From contig JAMXIF010000045.1 in NCBI GenBank assembly GCA_028583685.1, positions 3,114,886 through 3,178,885 of the forward strand: DNA of 64,000 bases. The letters run 5' to 3'. Source of the DNA: Petaurus breviceps papuanus (lineage: Eukaryota; Chordata; Mammalia; Diprotodontia; Petauridae). Shown here piece by piece: positions 11,023 through 21,603 of this stretch. The notes beneath the pieces were generated by a model that was given only the letters and a program-made list of their open reading frames with translations, had not been told where the DNA came from and did no database searches. Every line of letters starts with the position of its first letter. Position 1 is the first letter of the stretch. The position numbers and the translations under genes were made by a program.

Positions 11023-11540
11023 CCCTTATGTTTTTTTTTCTTCTTTGTATTCCTCATTTAAGAAAAACTTCTCTTTCCTTTCTGTCCTCTGGAATTTTGC
11101 AATAAATTGGGCATATATTTCCCTTCCTCCTGTTTTTTTTTATCTTTCCTTCTTTCCTCAGCTCTTTGTAAAGCTTCCCCAGACACTCTAATTACTTTTT
11201 GCTAATTTTTTCCCCTTGGAATGGTTTTGTTGCTTCTTCCTGTACAATATTGTGAATCTCTGTCCATAGTTCTCCAGGCTCTCTATCAGAGATAATTCCT
11301 TAAATCTATTCATTACCTCCACTTCATATTCATAAGGGATGCTGTTTAGGTCATACCCATACAGCATGATGTTTTTGCCACTTTATCTAATTTAAATATG
11401 AATTTTTCAATAAGAGGCTTATGATCGGATCCACAGTCAGCTGTAGGTCTTGTTTTAACTGACTATGGAGAGGTTCTTCACCTTTGACTGCAAAGTATAT
11501 AATCAGTCTGATGTCCATATTGACTACAATAATATAAAAG

Positions 11541-11978
11541 AAAACAGAACTTAAAAGTGACAGAATCCAGATTAAGCAAAATGGTCAAAGTTGATTTCAA
11601 ATTATTGAACTTAAAATACCTTCTTTGCTTTTAAAACACTGATAAGCAATACAAATAGAATTTTTCCATAAGCTGTTGGTGACAATTATTGCATCAGTTG
11701 CTATTATTTAACTGTCATTTAGATGTAGAAACTGCATAAAAATGGGGCTACTTATTGAGAAGTGGCATAAAAGCAATTAAAATCTATTAACTTCAATATT
11801 TTTTTTCAGTAATTTTATGAATAACCTCCTTTCTCTCTCCCAAATATAAAAGACCCTTTGTAATTTCCTTTAGATGAAAGGGTCCACTTTAGTGTGGCTA
11901 GAATCTAATGGCATTAACTTTAACTCAACCTTTTAGTCTAAAAAGGAGTTATGGAGGCTAAGAAATATATTTTTTATG
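11541..11978. other. No recognised feature
   Basis: About 440 bases without a repeat family or coding frame I can identify. It lies between the RTE LINE and the HAL1 of 11979-15512 and may be single-copy. Confidence 0.4.
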
Positions 11979-12216
11979 TTTTTTTTAATTTCATGTTTAT
12001 TTTTAGTTTACAACATTCATTTCCACAGGATTTTGAGTTACAAATTTTCTTCCCATCTTTTCCCTAGCCCCACCACAAAACAGTGATCCCACTGAATGCC
12101 CCCTCCTCCAATCTGCTATCTTCTATATCCTCCCCCACCCCCCTCTGAGTTTCCAGCAGGGCACGTTGAATCTCCATACCTCAGTGCCTATATATCTTAT
12201 TTCCCCATTGCAAGTA

Positions 12217-12219
12217 ATA

Positions 12220-12263
<44 letters not shown>

Positions 12264-12265
12264 AA
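12217..12265. repeat. (ATG)n microsatellite in the HAL1 3' region
   Basis: About 15 units of atg/gat. It occupies the same place in HAL1 where copies B, C and D have TA, TA/CA or ATA tracts. Confidence 0.95.
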
Positions 12266-12720
12266 TAATTTTTAAACATTTGATTTTGCAACTTTGAATT
12301 CCAGATTCTTTCAATTCTTCCCTTGTCACCCTCCCTTACTGGGAAGACAAGCATTCAATATAGGTTGTACATGTGTAGCTATGCAAAACACTTTCATAGT
12401 GTATATATTGTGAAAGACTGACGATATTTTCCTCCATCCTATCCCGCCCCCAACTTGGTCTATTTTCTACTTTGACCCTGAACCTTTTCAAAAGTGTGTG
12501 CTTCTAACTACACTTGCCCCCCACCCTGCCCAATCTGTCCCCCCTTCTATCATCCCCTCTCTTATATCCTTCCCCCCTACTTCCCTGAAGGGTAAGATAC
12601 CCAATTTAGTGTGTATGTTATTCTCTCCTTAAGCCAAATTCAATGAGAGTATGGGTGACTCATTCCCTTTTGCCTTCCTGTTCTTCCCCTCCATTGTAAC
12701 AGTTCGCCTTGCCTCTTTTA

Positions 12721-13125
12721 CCATGTTTCCCCGATAATAAGACACTGTCTTATTTTTTTTTGAACGAAAAACACCAGAGAGCTTATTTTCAGGGGAGGGC
12801 TTATGTTGTCCTGCCTCAGCTCTCCTCCGTGGCACTGCTCTCAATGGCCCCAGCAAGCAAATCACTGGGGAAGAACAGGATGACGCGCTCACTGCTGCAG
12901 CTCTGATTGGATGCAGCTCAGAGCGCAGCATGCGTTTCACCTGGGGAGGGGGGGACGGTGCATACAGAGGGTACCGTAATGTAGCGTGTAGTGCAGGGGA
13001 TCACCTTCACTACAGTAGCAATCTCAATAGGGCTTATTTTCAGGGGAGGGCTTATTTTAGAGGAATCTTACACAGTAAAGGGAGGGCTTATTTTTGGGAT
13101 AGGTCTTATTATCGGGGAAACACGG
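12721..13125. mobile_element. Tc1/mariner-type MITE inserted in HAL1
   Basis: Terminal inverted repeats of about 23 bp differ at one position: CCATGTTTCCCCGATAATA.. on the left and its complement ..CGGGGAAACACGG on the right. Both ends are flanked by TA (12719-12720 and 13126-13127), the target of Tc1/mariner elements. At 405 bp with no coding frame it is non-autonomous. The inside has several copies of 'agggcttatttt' and a GC-rich core (12830-12960) unlike its AT-rich surroundings. Removing it restores the HAL1 sequence 'gcctctttta/tgaga', as seen in copy D. Confidence 0.9.
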
Positions 13126-13249
13126 TATATGAGAAACTTTGGCCTATTCTGTCTCTCCCTATCTCCTCTAATTATATTACTTTCACCTCTTAATTTTATT
13201 TTTCAAATATCTTCTCTCCCTATTCAATTGATCCTGTGCCCTCTGTCTA

Positions 13250-13351
13250 TGTATACCTCTACACATATATACACACACTTATATATGCATTCATATGCCC
13301 ATATACCCTCCTATATAGACACACACACATATGTATGTATGTACACATATA

Positions 13352-13386
<35 letters not shown>
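13250..13386. repeat. Mixed TA/CA/TATG microsatellite in HAL1
   Basis: It runs from 'acacatatatacacac' to a pure (TA)n at 13361-13386. It lies just downstream of HAL1 ORF1 and matches the tract at 26385-26470 in copy B. Confidence 0.9.
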
Positions 13387-13639
13387 GGATGTACATTTAT
13401 ATTCCTTTCAACAATCCTCATATTGAGAATAGTTTCATAAGTTACTTATGATTATCATTTTTCCATGTAGGAATATAAATAGTTCAACTTTGGTAAGTTC
13501 CTTATGATTTCTTTTCTCTGTTTACCTTCTCATGCTTCTCATATTTGAATGTCAAATTTTCTATTCAACTGTTTTTTTTTTCATCAAGAATATTTGAACG
13601 TCCTCTATTTCATTGAATGCCCATATTTTCCCCTGAAAC

Positions 13640-14705
13640 ATAATACGCAGTTTTGCTGGGTAGGTGATTCTTGATTTTAGTCCTAGCTCCTTTGACCTCC
13701 TGCATATCATATTCCTTTTATCCCTTAATAGAGAAGCTGCTAGATCTTGTGTTGTCCTGATTTTATTTTCACAATATTCAAATTGTTTCTTCTTTTCTGC
13801 TTGTAATATTTTCTCCTTGAAGTGGGAACTCTGGAACCTGGCTATAATATTATTAGGAATTTTCTTTTTGGGATCATTTTCAAGAGGTGATCACTAAATT
13901 CTTTCAATTTCTATTTTGGCCTCTGGTTCTAAAATATCAGGGCAATGTTCTATGAGAATTTCTTAAAGGATTATTTCTAGGGGTTTTTTTGTTTGTTTGT
14001 TTGTTTTTTGGTCATGGCTTTCAGGTAGTCCAATAATTTTTAAATTATCTTTCCTGGATCTATTTTCCAGGTTAATGGTTTTTCCAATGAGATATTTCAC
14101 ATTGCTTTCTATTTTTCATTTGTTTGGATCTGTTTAATAGTGTCTTGATTTCTCATAAAGTCATTAGCTTCCATTTGATCCAATTTAATTCTTAAGGAAT
14201 TATTCCCTTCGGTGAGCTTTTGAAAGTCCATTTCCATCTGTCAAATTTGGCTTTTTAGGACATTCTTCTCCTCATTGGCTTTTTGGGCCTCTTTTGCCAT
14301 TTGAGTTAGTTTATTTTTTAAGGTGCTATTTTCTTCAGTCAGGTGGTTGACTCTCATTTCATAATTTTCTTTTTTTTTTTGCTTGCTTTTTGGAGGGCAA
14401 TTGGGGTTAAGTTGCCCAAGGTTACATGGCTAGTTTTTTTTGTGTGGGTGTTAAGTGTCTGAGGCCGGAACCAAACTCAGGTCCTCCTGACTCCAGGGCC
14501 GGCACTTTACTCACTGCACCACCTAGCTGCGCCTTCCCATGATTTTCTTGCATCATTCTCATATCTCTTCCCAATTTTTCATCTACTTCTCTTACTTGAT
14601 TTTCAAAATCCTTCTTGAGCTCCTCCATGGCCTGTAACCAATTCATATTTTTCTTGGAAGTTTTTGATTTGTTGTCTTCCTCCCATTATATGCTTTGATT
14701 ATTTT
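13640..14705 (-). pseudogene. HAL1 copy A ORF1 relic
   Basis: The minus-strand translation follows the ORF1 of 25200-26258: an N-terminal coiled-coil block ('MNWLQAMEELKKDFENQVRE..' near 14580-14646), the RRM text near 14000-14060, and the C-terminal domain near 13640-13790. It has frameshifts and stops and is split by a SINE at 14372-14538, so it cannot make the protein. Confidence 0.82.
14372..14538 (-). mobile_element. tRNA-derived SINE in HAL1 copy A
   Basis: The minus strand has the tRNA-like head 'gcgcagctaggtggtgcagt', 'ctggagtcaggaggacctg' and the end 'ccttgggcaacttaacccc', closing in a poly(A) that appears here as T10. The near-repeats ataattttctt (14361-14371) and atgattttctt (14539-14549) are its target duplication. 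Confidence 0.9.
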
Positions 14706-16268
14706 TGTCCCCCCAAAAAAAGGAATCTAAGGTTTGATTGCTGTGCTTGCTTTGCTTATTTGCTTGCTAATGTTGCCACTCAATTACTTGACTTTTGAGC
14801 TCTTTGCCACAGTAGACCTCTACTTCCAGAGAGGAGAGCTTTGTCACAAATCATTGGGGTTTTTGCAGCTGCTGGAACTATTAGTTGGGTGCCCTCCCTG
14901 CAGCCACACAAGCTCTGGCCCACTGGCCACACACCCCAGGACCTCCATCCAAGAGAGAGATTCATATCCAAGCAGGTTAAAGCAAGAGTGATTTCCCCTC
15001 AGAACGATCAGTTGGTCCTCTTATGATCTGCAAGCCAGGAGCTCTGAAGCAGCCACACAGTGTTGGCTGCACAGCTGCTATGGCTCTGCTACTTCTCACA
15101 CCAGGGGCAGGGGTGGACCATGTTCTGCCATCCCCCCCACCCCAGTTCCAACAGAGTTCCACACTGAACTTTTACTTGATCTTTGACATTTATGGGTTGA
15201 TAATCTAGAAACTGCCACAGCTGCTGGTGAGTCCCTGTCATGAAGTCTGCTCTAGCCACCTCTGGTCAGGGCCACCCTAGGGCTAAAACCATGGGCTCAT
15301 GTGTGGCTGCGCTCTGCTCCCAGTGTGCTATGATGGACACTTTCTGTAGGCCTGCTGGGCTGCCTTCAGCGGGAGATTTGTTTCTGTCACTTTGTGAGTT
15401 GTGTAGCTCTAAAAGTTGTTTAAAATCATATTTTCCAGGTATTTAAGGTGTTTATGGGAGTAGCTCATGGAGTTTTTCTACTTCTCTGCTGCCATCTTGG
15501 CTCTGCCCACCTATGTGTCACTTTCTTTTCTTTTTTTGTCATTCTTCCTATTCTGTTTAGCTATTTCTTAATCTCTTTCAATTTTGATTATTTTCCTTGC
15601 CCAATTCTAATTTTCAATAAGTCATATTCTTCCTAAAGATTCTGGATCTCCTTTTCTATTTGCTTGACTTTCCTTTCATAATCTTCTTTTTCTTGGATTA
15701 TTCTTATTTTTTTCCTCCACCTCATTTGATTTTTAAAGTCTTTTTAAAGATCTTCTATGAATATTTTAGAGTAGGTGACTTTTTGACTTACTCTTTGGAG
15801 AAGAAGGGGGTTTCTTTGATTCAGTATCTTCCTATGGAGAGAAACCCTGGTCTTCTCTACTCCCATATACTTACTATGGATGGATTCTTTTCTCCTTTGC
15901 CTGTGCATTTTTTTTCATGGTAATAGCTTGATTTTTGTAATTATCTCTATCCTTGGGGTATGTGGGATGGTGCCTCTTGTCCCTGATCTTTAGTTCTCTC
16001 CTCTAGCCTCCTCCAACCTCCTATAAGTGCCCAAAGTCAGGGCCTTTCTGCCCCACTGCTTCTGCACTCACTGGGCATGTGCTCTTTCCTTCCCACCCCC
16101 ATAGTTCTTAGCAGCACAGCTGGGTCTGGGGTTCCTTGTCAGCAGAGGTTTCCTCAATCTTTCCTGGGCTAAGTTGTCCAACTCCCTTCTCTGTTGGGTG
16201 AGGGATAAAAGTTTCTGTGGGCTCAGGCAGCCTCCCAAGCCAATTAACCACAGGGTTTGCTGCTTATT

Positions 16269-16324
16269 GTTTTTTTTTTTTGAGCAATTGGGGTTAAGCA
16301 ATTTGCCCAAGATTAGAAGCCCAG

Positions 16325-16369
<45 letters not shown>

Positions 16370-16468
16370 GTGTGGGTGTGGGTGTAAAGTATCTGAGGCC
16401 AGGACCGATCCTGGGTCCTCCCAACTCCAGGGCCAGTGCTTTTACTCAGTGTGCCACTTACCTGCCCC
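16269..16468 (-). mobile_element. tRNA-derived SINE with an expanded (TG)n core
   Basis: It has the usual order (tail T-run, 'gagcaattggggttaagc', 'gaggccaggaccgatcctggg', 'ctccagggccagtgct', head 'gccacttacctgcccc'). An inserted (TG)18 tract lies where the family normally has 'acacttaacac'. The 11-bp target duplication ttgctgcttat flanks it (ending at about 16268 and starting at about 16469). Confidence 0.9.
16331..16368. repeat. (TG)n microsatellite inside a SINE
   Basis: About 18 uninterrupted tg units within the SINE of 16269-16468. This tract is read through by several spurious open frames. Confidence 0.97.
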
Positions 16469-16712
16469 TTGCTGCTTATGGTTAAAGCACACCCTAGCCT
16501 GGTGGTGTTTTCTCTTCACAGGAACCAAATCTTGTTTTGTTTTTTTTTCTTCTGATCTTCTCAAATTGTCCCAGGACAACTCCTATTGTGACCCTATTCT
16601 TATTTATTTTTACCTGCACTTTGTTCACTCTAAGATGCTGTTTTATCTCCTTTGTGGGGGAAAAGAGAGCTTAGAATTTTCTGACCTACTCCACCATCTT
16701 ACCAGACTCCTC

Positions 16713-17366
16713 CCCTTTCCATTAAAAAAAAATTATTGTGGGTGAATAGTAGATAAATGAATAGTGGATAAAATTGAAGGGAATAGAAATTCTAGATCAT
16801 AGTTGTCAGGATATCATTAGGTAAATCTTAACATCTTAGAGAAAAATAATTTAAAAGGTTTTGAGGATTTCAATCTGCATTGTCATAGTACATTTTCTCA
16901 ATTACATAGCCAGTCTAGTGTCTTGGTTTGCAATGGAAGAATTTAGAGAAATATAAAATAAGTGACAACATATTCTTTGGCAAATTTCAAACTGGTTCCC
17001 TTGGATTTTAGCCACTTTTACCTTTATTATCTTGTTGAATATATTCTAGAAAAGTAAATCTTTTAAATAAATGTCTATCAATCTAAATGTAACTTCTTTA
17101 GCATTTCATGATATTGTTGACATATAAGTATCTTCCAGTCTAGACCAACACTTCAAGGAACATTGGCCACCACATTCTCCTAAACAATCAATTGAAAAGC
17201 TTAATATTATGCACATCACTGGTAGAATACTCAATGACAAAAACATGATACGAGAAAACATCCTTCTCTACTTATTACCACCCATGGGTAGTAGACAACC
17301 CTTGTTCTGGAAAGTTAAGACTCACATATAACCTCAGAGAAGTAAATTGGCTTTGTTCAGAATATA
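16713..17366. other. No recognised feature
   Basis: AT-rich sequence without a repeat family or coding frame I can name. Confidence 0.4.
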
Positions 17367-17632
17367 GAGCACTGCAGAGTTGCCCAAGTTAGAATATGGT
17401 TCTGAACTTGACACCAGTGATGGACCTGGTGTCAAGAAGTCTCATCTTCATGTGGTCAAATCTGGCCTCAGACATTCATGGTTCTGGGCAAGTCACTTAA
17501 CCCTATTTGCCTCAGTTCCACATCTGTTAAATGAGCTAGAGAAGAAAATGACAAACAACTCTAATATTTATGTCAAGAAAACCCTAAATGGGATTACAGA
17601 GAGTTGGACACATGTAAAAAGACTTATCACAT
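17367..17632 (+). mobile_element. tRNA-headed SINE with RTE-derived tail (copy 2)
   Basis: 'caaatctggcctcagacattc', 'gggcaagtcacttaaccc', 'tttgcctcagttcc' and the tail 'caagaaaaccctaaatggg' followed by 'gagagttggacacatg' match the RTE-tailed SINE family. The 84-residue frame at 17380-17634 is only a read-through of it. Confidence 0.82.
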
Positions 17633-17738
17633 AGGCAAAGGGAAGCTGATGCATACAGTCCAAGGCACCAATATGCTATAAATAAATTTGTGCACTCACA
17701 CAAGCATGCAAATTACATTCACATCAAGTAGAAAAGTC

Positions 17739-17896
17739 TGGGGCGGTTAGGTGGCGCAGTGAGTAAGAGCGCCGGCCCTGGAGTCAGAAGGACCTGCAAT
17801 TGGTTCTGGCCTCAGATACTTAACACTCACACAAAATAACTGGCCATGTAACCTTGGGCAAGTTGCTTAACCCCAATTGCTTTAGAAAAAAAAAGA
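17739..17896 (+). mobile_element. tRNA-derived SINE with intact promoter boxes
   Basis: It starts ggggcggttaggtggcgcag and ends 'aaccccaattgctttag' plus a short A tail. A-box-like 'tggcgcagtgagtaag' is followed by a B-box-like 'aattggttctggcc', as in RNA polymerase III SINE promoters. The 9-bp flanks agaaaagtc (17730-17738, 17897-17905) are its target duplication. Confidence 0.92.
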
Positions 17897-17905
17897 AGAA
17901 AAGTC

Positions 17906-18565
17906 CATTCATGTTGGTATAGCCTTTCTGGTGCTATGTGACCCTCTCTGTGATTCTACTGTTCACATCTGCTAACCTCTGTTTTCTTATTCCTCACTGA
18001 GAGTTGGAAATGGGGAAAATCTAATGAAAGTGCATTTAAATCATTCAGTATATAACATTCCCAACTCTCATAATAAGAGTAAGAATGAAATAATAATGAC
18101 CACAAACACAATCCTTACTATAAAGTACAACCCATTATGTATGCCATGGATGAGAAAGTCAATGTCAAAATAGGGAAAGGCCAGCTAGACTGATATACCA
18201 GTGGACTTTGCATGCCCTGAGACATTCAAAGGGGTGTTGCAAGAACATTTAAATGTTGGCAAATTTGTCTGTGGAAATACCATTGGATGCATCACCACTC
18301 CAATTTATATATATATATATATATACTATTCATAACTCAAAGAAATAGATAAAGCGGTATTGTGATGTAAACAGGTCCTAATCAATATTATAATGATGCT
18401 CAAGTTGACAGAGTATAGTAAAACAAGATATATTGAGCAGAACAATGTAGAAATTTCAGACATCACCTTCTGTAATGCATTAATACAAGTGTCCCTGACA
18501 ACTAAAATGGACAAATTATTAGTATACATATAATGGACTGAAAATAATAATGTATTTGTTATGCA
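17906..18565. other. No recognised feature apart from a TA tract
   Basis: AT-rich sequence with a (TA)n tract at 18306-18326. No repeat family or gene seen. Confidence 0.45.
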
Positions 18566-18581
18566 CTGGTACTTTATATTA

Positions 18582-18735
18582 TTATTATTTTAAGGAATTG
18601 GGGTTAAGTAACTTGCTCAAGGTTACATGGCCAGTTATTTCTGGGTGTGGTGCTAAGTATCTGAGCCTGGATTCGATCCCCAGGTCATCCCGACACTGGG
18701 GCTGGTGTTCTTACTCACTGTGCTACCTGGCCACC
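18582..18735 (-). mobile_element. tRNA-derived SINE (gtgctacctggccaccc subtype)
   Basis: On the minus strand it has the head 'gggtggccaggtagcacag', the B-box-like 'gggatcgaatcc', and the end 'aacttgaccaagttactt..'-type text closing in 'ccccaattcctta'. The 16-bp flanks at 18566-18581 and 18736-18751 (ctggtact(t/g)tatatta) match at 15 of 16 bases. Confidence 0.93.
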
Positions 18736-18751
18736 CTGGTACTGTATATTA

Positions 18752-19070
18752 TAACAAAATTGGAAACCAAGCCTTCCATTTATAATCCAGTATATTGTAC
18801 TATATATTTTTTTTTGTTAACAGTAACTTCAATTGCAAAAAGCAGGCATTTTATCTGCCTATGCAAAAGTTCACAGCATATTACATATAAAATGATAACA
18901 GTGGGAGAGTGATTCATCCCATGTCAGTTCCTATCTGAACTCTATTGAATGAGTATAATGATTCCTTCCCACCAGACTGTTCTCTTCTGAACTTCTCAGT
19001 TATGCCCTCTCCCCAAGTCTCTTCTTTCCTCACCTCTTCTCAGCTTCATTTAAAGTATTGTTTTCCCAAA
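18752..19070. other. No recognised feature
   Basis: A short unassigned stretch between a SINE and the Tigger-like transposon. Confidence 0.4.
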
Positions 19071-19072
19071 TA

Positions 19073-19504
19073 TAGTCATACCTTAGAGATATTGCAGGTT
19101 TGGTTTTAGATCACTGCAATAAAGTGAGTCACATGAACTTTTTGGTTTCCTAGTGCATATAAAAGTTATATTTACACTATACTGTAGCCTATTGAGTGTG
19201 CAATAATATTATATTTAAAAAAGACTATCTACATACCTCAATTAAATAATACTTTATGCTAAAAAATGTTAACTATCATCTGAGCCTTCAGTGAATCATA
19301 ATCTTTTTTGCTGGTGGAGGTTTTGCCTCAGTGTTGATGGTTGTTGACTGATGATCAGGGTGGTACTTGATAAAGGTTGGGGTGGCTTAAAATAAGACAA
19401 TTATTAAGGTTGCTTCATTGATTGACACTTCTTTTCACTTGAATACTTAGAAGTCATTGTTGGGCTGTTGATTGACCTAATTACAATATTTTTGTTTCTC
19501 AGGG

Positions 19505-19571
<67 letters not shown>

Positions 19572-19866
19572 TTGATGATTGGTTGATAGAGAAATCAGAA
19601 TACACACAATATTTATTCAGTTTGAGATTAAACAAACCATGTTGTGATGATCTGTGGCATCCTAAAACAATCACAATAGTAATATGAAAGATCCCTGATC
19701 ACAGATCTCCATAATGGATATAACAATAATGAAAAACTTTGAAATGTTGTGAGAATTACCAAAATGTGACACACAGACATGATATTGGAAAAATGGGCTA
19801 ATAGACTTACTCATTGCAGGTTGTCTTCCATAGGAAGGCAATGTAAAAAACACACACAGAGCAAAA
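19073..19866. mobile_element. Tigger-like (pogo/mariner superfamily) non-autonomous DNA transposon
   Basis: It begins 'tagtcataccttagagatattg' and runs through 'ggtttcctagtgcatataaaa', 'tttgctggtggaggttttgcc' and 'gaaaaactttgaaatgttg', then 'aattaccaaaatgtgacac' and 'ggaaaaatgggctaatag' near the end. This is the text and order of Tigger1-type elements with most of the transposase gene deleted. A TA precedes the start. The right terminus is worn ('gtaaaaaacacacacag'). A (GA)n expansion sits in the middle. Confidence 0.78.
19507..19566. repeat. (GA)n microsatellite
   Basis: About 30 uninterrupted ga units inside the Tigger-like element. It gives rise to spurious SLSLSL frames on the minus strand. 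Confidence 0.98.
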
Positions 19867-21095
19867 ACTAAGAATGATGAATTATTGAAGAAGTCAACTA
19901 GAGAATTTGTACTTTGACTCTTGACTGACTTTTTTCTTTGTCTTTGGCTTTAGGTTTGTGTCATTTCATTTTTAAATTGAAGGAAGATAAATACTACTAA
20001 ATGAGTATTAGGAATGAATATTATGTTGAATATACTAGTCATACAAATAAAAAATAATTAATAATCACAATTAAAGCTCTTTAATAGTTTATTAAAATTG
20101 TCAGGTAGATCTTACATTTAATTTTTGCCTCTTTGTTTTTTGGCATTAAAAATATTCTGCTCAATTCTATCTAAGCACATCAACCCAATTGTATTTGAAA
20201 GAGTTTGGATAGGCAATAAAACTGGATTAATCTCAGCAAAACTAGAAACTTTATACTGGTGTAGAGATTGTTGCAATAGTCAACATGGAGAATATTTGAT
20301 TGTATCTCTCTGTGCCTCCCTTCCAAACTCCCCTGAAGTGTTAAAAATTGGAAAGAACTGAGAATGGCTCAGAATTGTATAACTTTACATTTGCAAAAGA
20401 TTTAAAGTATGAATGGCATGCATCACTTCATAACCATGTCAATATTGTACATCATGTAAGTGTAATATTTCTATCTTGACACTTGCAATTAGATTTTCCT
20501 TTTTTGCTATTTCTAACACACTGAGCTGCCCACAGTTCAGATTCTGCTTGGGAAATATTTACATCTGTAATTCTCCTACACTGTCTAAAGTATGGGAAGT
20601 CAATTTGCTTCTATAATGACATAAAACAGGCAACTCAATTTGGATAGAAGTGGCCCCTCTCTCCTTTATTGCATACTTACAGAAGTTTTGCTGTATTGGC
20701 AGAATTGAGAATATCCCAAACTATCACAATCATAAGTGGTATCTTTCCTTGCTTTAAGTATATCTAATCAATTTTTCTGTTGTGTCACAATGATTGATGT
20801 TACAAATATTATGTGATGATTTAAAAATATGTTGGCATAATCACTACTGCAGGTTGTCATGAACAAGGAAAAAATAGTGAAAAAATGGTGAAAGATGTAG
20901 GTTGAAGGAAGAAGCCAAAAGTCTAAGAATATGAAAATAATTTCAGAAAGTTAAGAGAGATAGAAGGAAGATAAATGAAAAAGAAGAAAATTGGAAGTTA
21001 AGGAGCACAAGAACATGCAAAATGTGCTGTAGAAACATAACAAAGAAGGGATTATAACTGAGGAAAAATGAGAAGGGCAAAAGTATGATGTTGAG
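19867..21095. other. No recognised feature
   Basis: AT-rich sequence of 1.2 kb. No repeat family was recognised. The short frame at 20125-20361 shows no domain. Confidence 0.4.
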
Positions 21096-21099
21096 AGTC

Positions 21100-21450
21100 A
21101 GAAGATTGTTGCTGGTGTTTCTTTTGTTTTCAAAATGGACCAATGACATCATAGCACAATGTCTCAACTTTCATGTGAATTGAATTTAAGATAAGCAGAG
21201 TCACACAAAGTCATCAGCCTCACTCTTTCTTTCTGGGTCATTGAAGTCCAGTGGAAGGACAAAACTCAAGATGACTGACAAAGCCCAGAATGCAGTAGGT
21301 GACATTGGCATCTTTGATCCCTGACCAAGCTCTAGGTGTTCCACAGTACCTTTTCCAGCTGCCTTCATGGTCAGTGGAACAAATTGTTCTTGTCTCCCCT
21401 AACTCATTTGTGGATCTGAAGCCTGTTGATTATCCTCTGTCTTATAGTTT
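21100..21450 (+). mobile_element. Dispersed marsupial repeat, unnamed
   Basis: It follows an order I recognise from other marsupial DNA: 'aaaatggaccaatgacatcat', 'gtgaattgaatttaagat', 'caaagtcatcagcctcac', 'ctgaccaagctctaggtg', 'gtggaacaaattgttctt'. No coding frame or terminal repeats are visible. Its head resembles the insert at 9610-9762. Confidence 0.5.
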
Positions 21451-21603
21451 AGTCCATCTGCTGAGAATGTTTTCCATGTGTTGCTTTTGCATATGTTACA
21501 GCTTCTTGGAATCACAGGTAAGAGTTGAATGAATCAGGTGGACACTAAATGAGGAGCATTCCTACAAAGGGCTTGGCAAGGCCTTACATGTGAGGTGCTA
21601 GTC

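Larger units (their letters stand above)
8172..11540 (-). mobile_element. RTE/BovB-type LINE, split by an ERV LTR
   Basis: The element is antisense. Reading from its 5' side: 11300-11530 has endonuclease C-terminal text ('HSQLKQDLQLTVD..'). After the LTR, 9800-10003 has 'LTKAEIIKKWCQE'. 9540-9600 gives 'GIPAELFATLKFDAVKVLHS'. 9280-9440 gives the reverse transcriptase 'FQRGRGTRDQIANIHWVMEK'. 8860-8960 gives 'LMTESEKQLRSLLM'. The 3' end (8172-8225) is the typical RTE tail, 'gggtcacaaagagttgggc' followed by 'atgactgaacaac'. Intact RTE elements are about 3.2 kb. Here stops and frameshifts are frequent, and a foreign repeat lies at 9610-9762. The LTR-free length is near 2.2 kb, so the 5' end and some internal parts are missing. 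Confidence 0.88.
11979..15512 (-). mobile_element. Half-L1 (HAL1) retrotransposon, copy A, with two insertions
   Basis: The antisense element has a 5' end ('gagccaagatggcagcag' on the minus strand) at 15490-15512, a 5' UTR to about 14720, an ORF1 relic at about 13640-14700, and a 3' region ending in an A-rich tail at about 11979. No reverse transcriptase or endonuclease text occurs. It aligns end to end with copies B (24490), C (33809) and D (38631). Without the mariner MITE (12721-13125) and the SINE (14372-14538) it is about 2.95 kb, close to the 2.84-2.89 kb of the others. I saw no clear TSD, so the ends are approximate. Confidence 0.85.
15525..16712 (-). mobile_element. L1 5' UTR and ORF1 N-terminal fragment, antisense
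   Basis: The right edge reads, on the minus strand, 'gtctggtaagatggtggag', which is L1-type 5' end text. The left part (15540-15780) is antisense coiled-coil coding text with K/E-rich repeats, like ORF1 N-termini. The middle holds a GC-richer 5' UTR. It differs in sequence from the HAL1 5' UTR, so it belongs to another L1 subfamily. It is cut at the left where HAL1 copy A begins and carries a SINE at 16269-16468. Confidence 0.65.

Noticed and set aside
10399-11191. Open frames of 111 and 145 residues on opposite strands.
   Set aside because: They fall in the ERV LTR at 10004-11022 and its junction with the RTE LINE; no domain is visible and both strands are open by chance.
12123-12329. Open frame with a long isoleucine run.
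   Set aside because: It is a translation of the (ATG)n microsatellite in HAL1, not a protein.
17739-17896. tRNA gene suggested by A- and B-box-like motifs.
   Set aside because: The sequence is a SINE with target duplications and no complete tRNA cloverleaf; the other SINE heads are rejected for the same reason.
19404-19674. Frames with long SL repeats.
   Set aside because: They are translations of the (GA)n tract inside the Tigger-like element.
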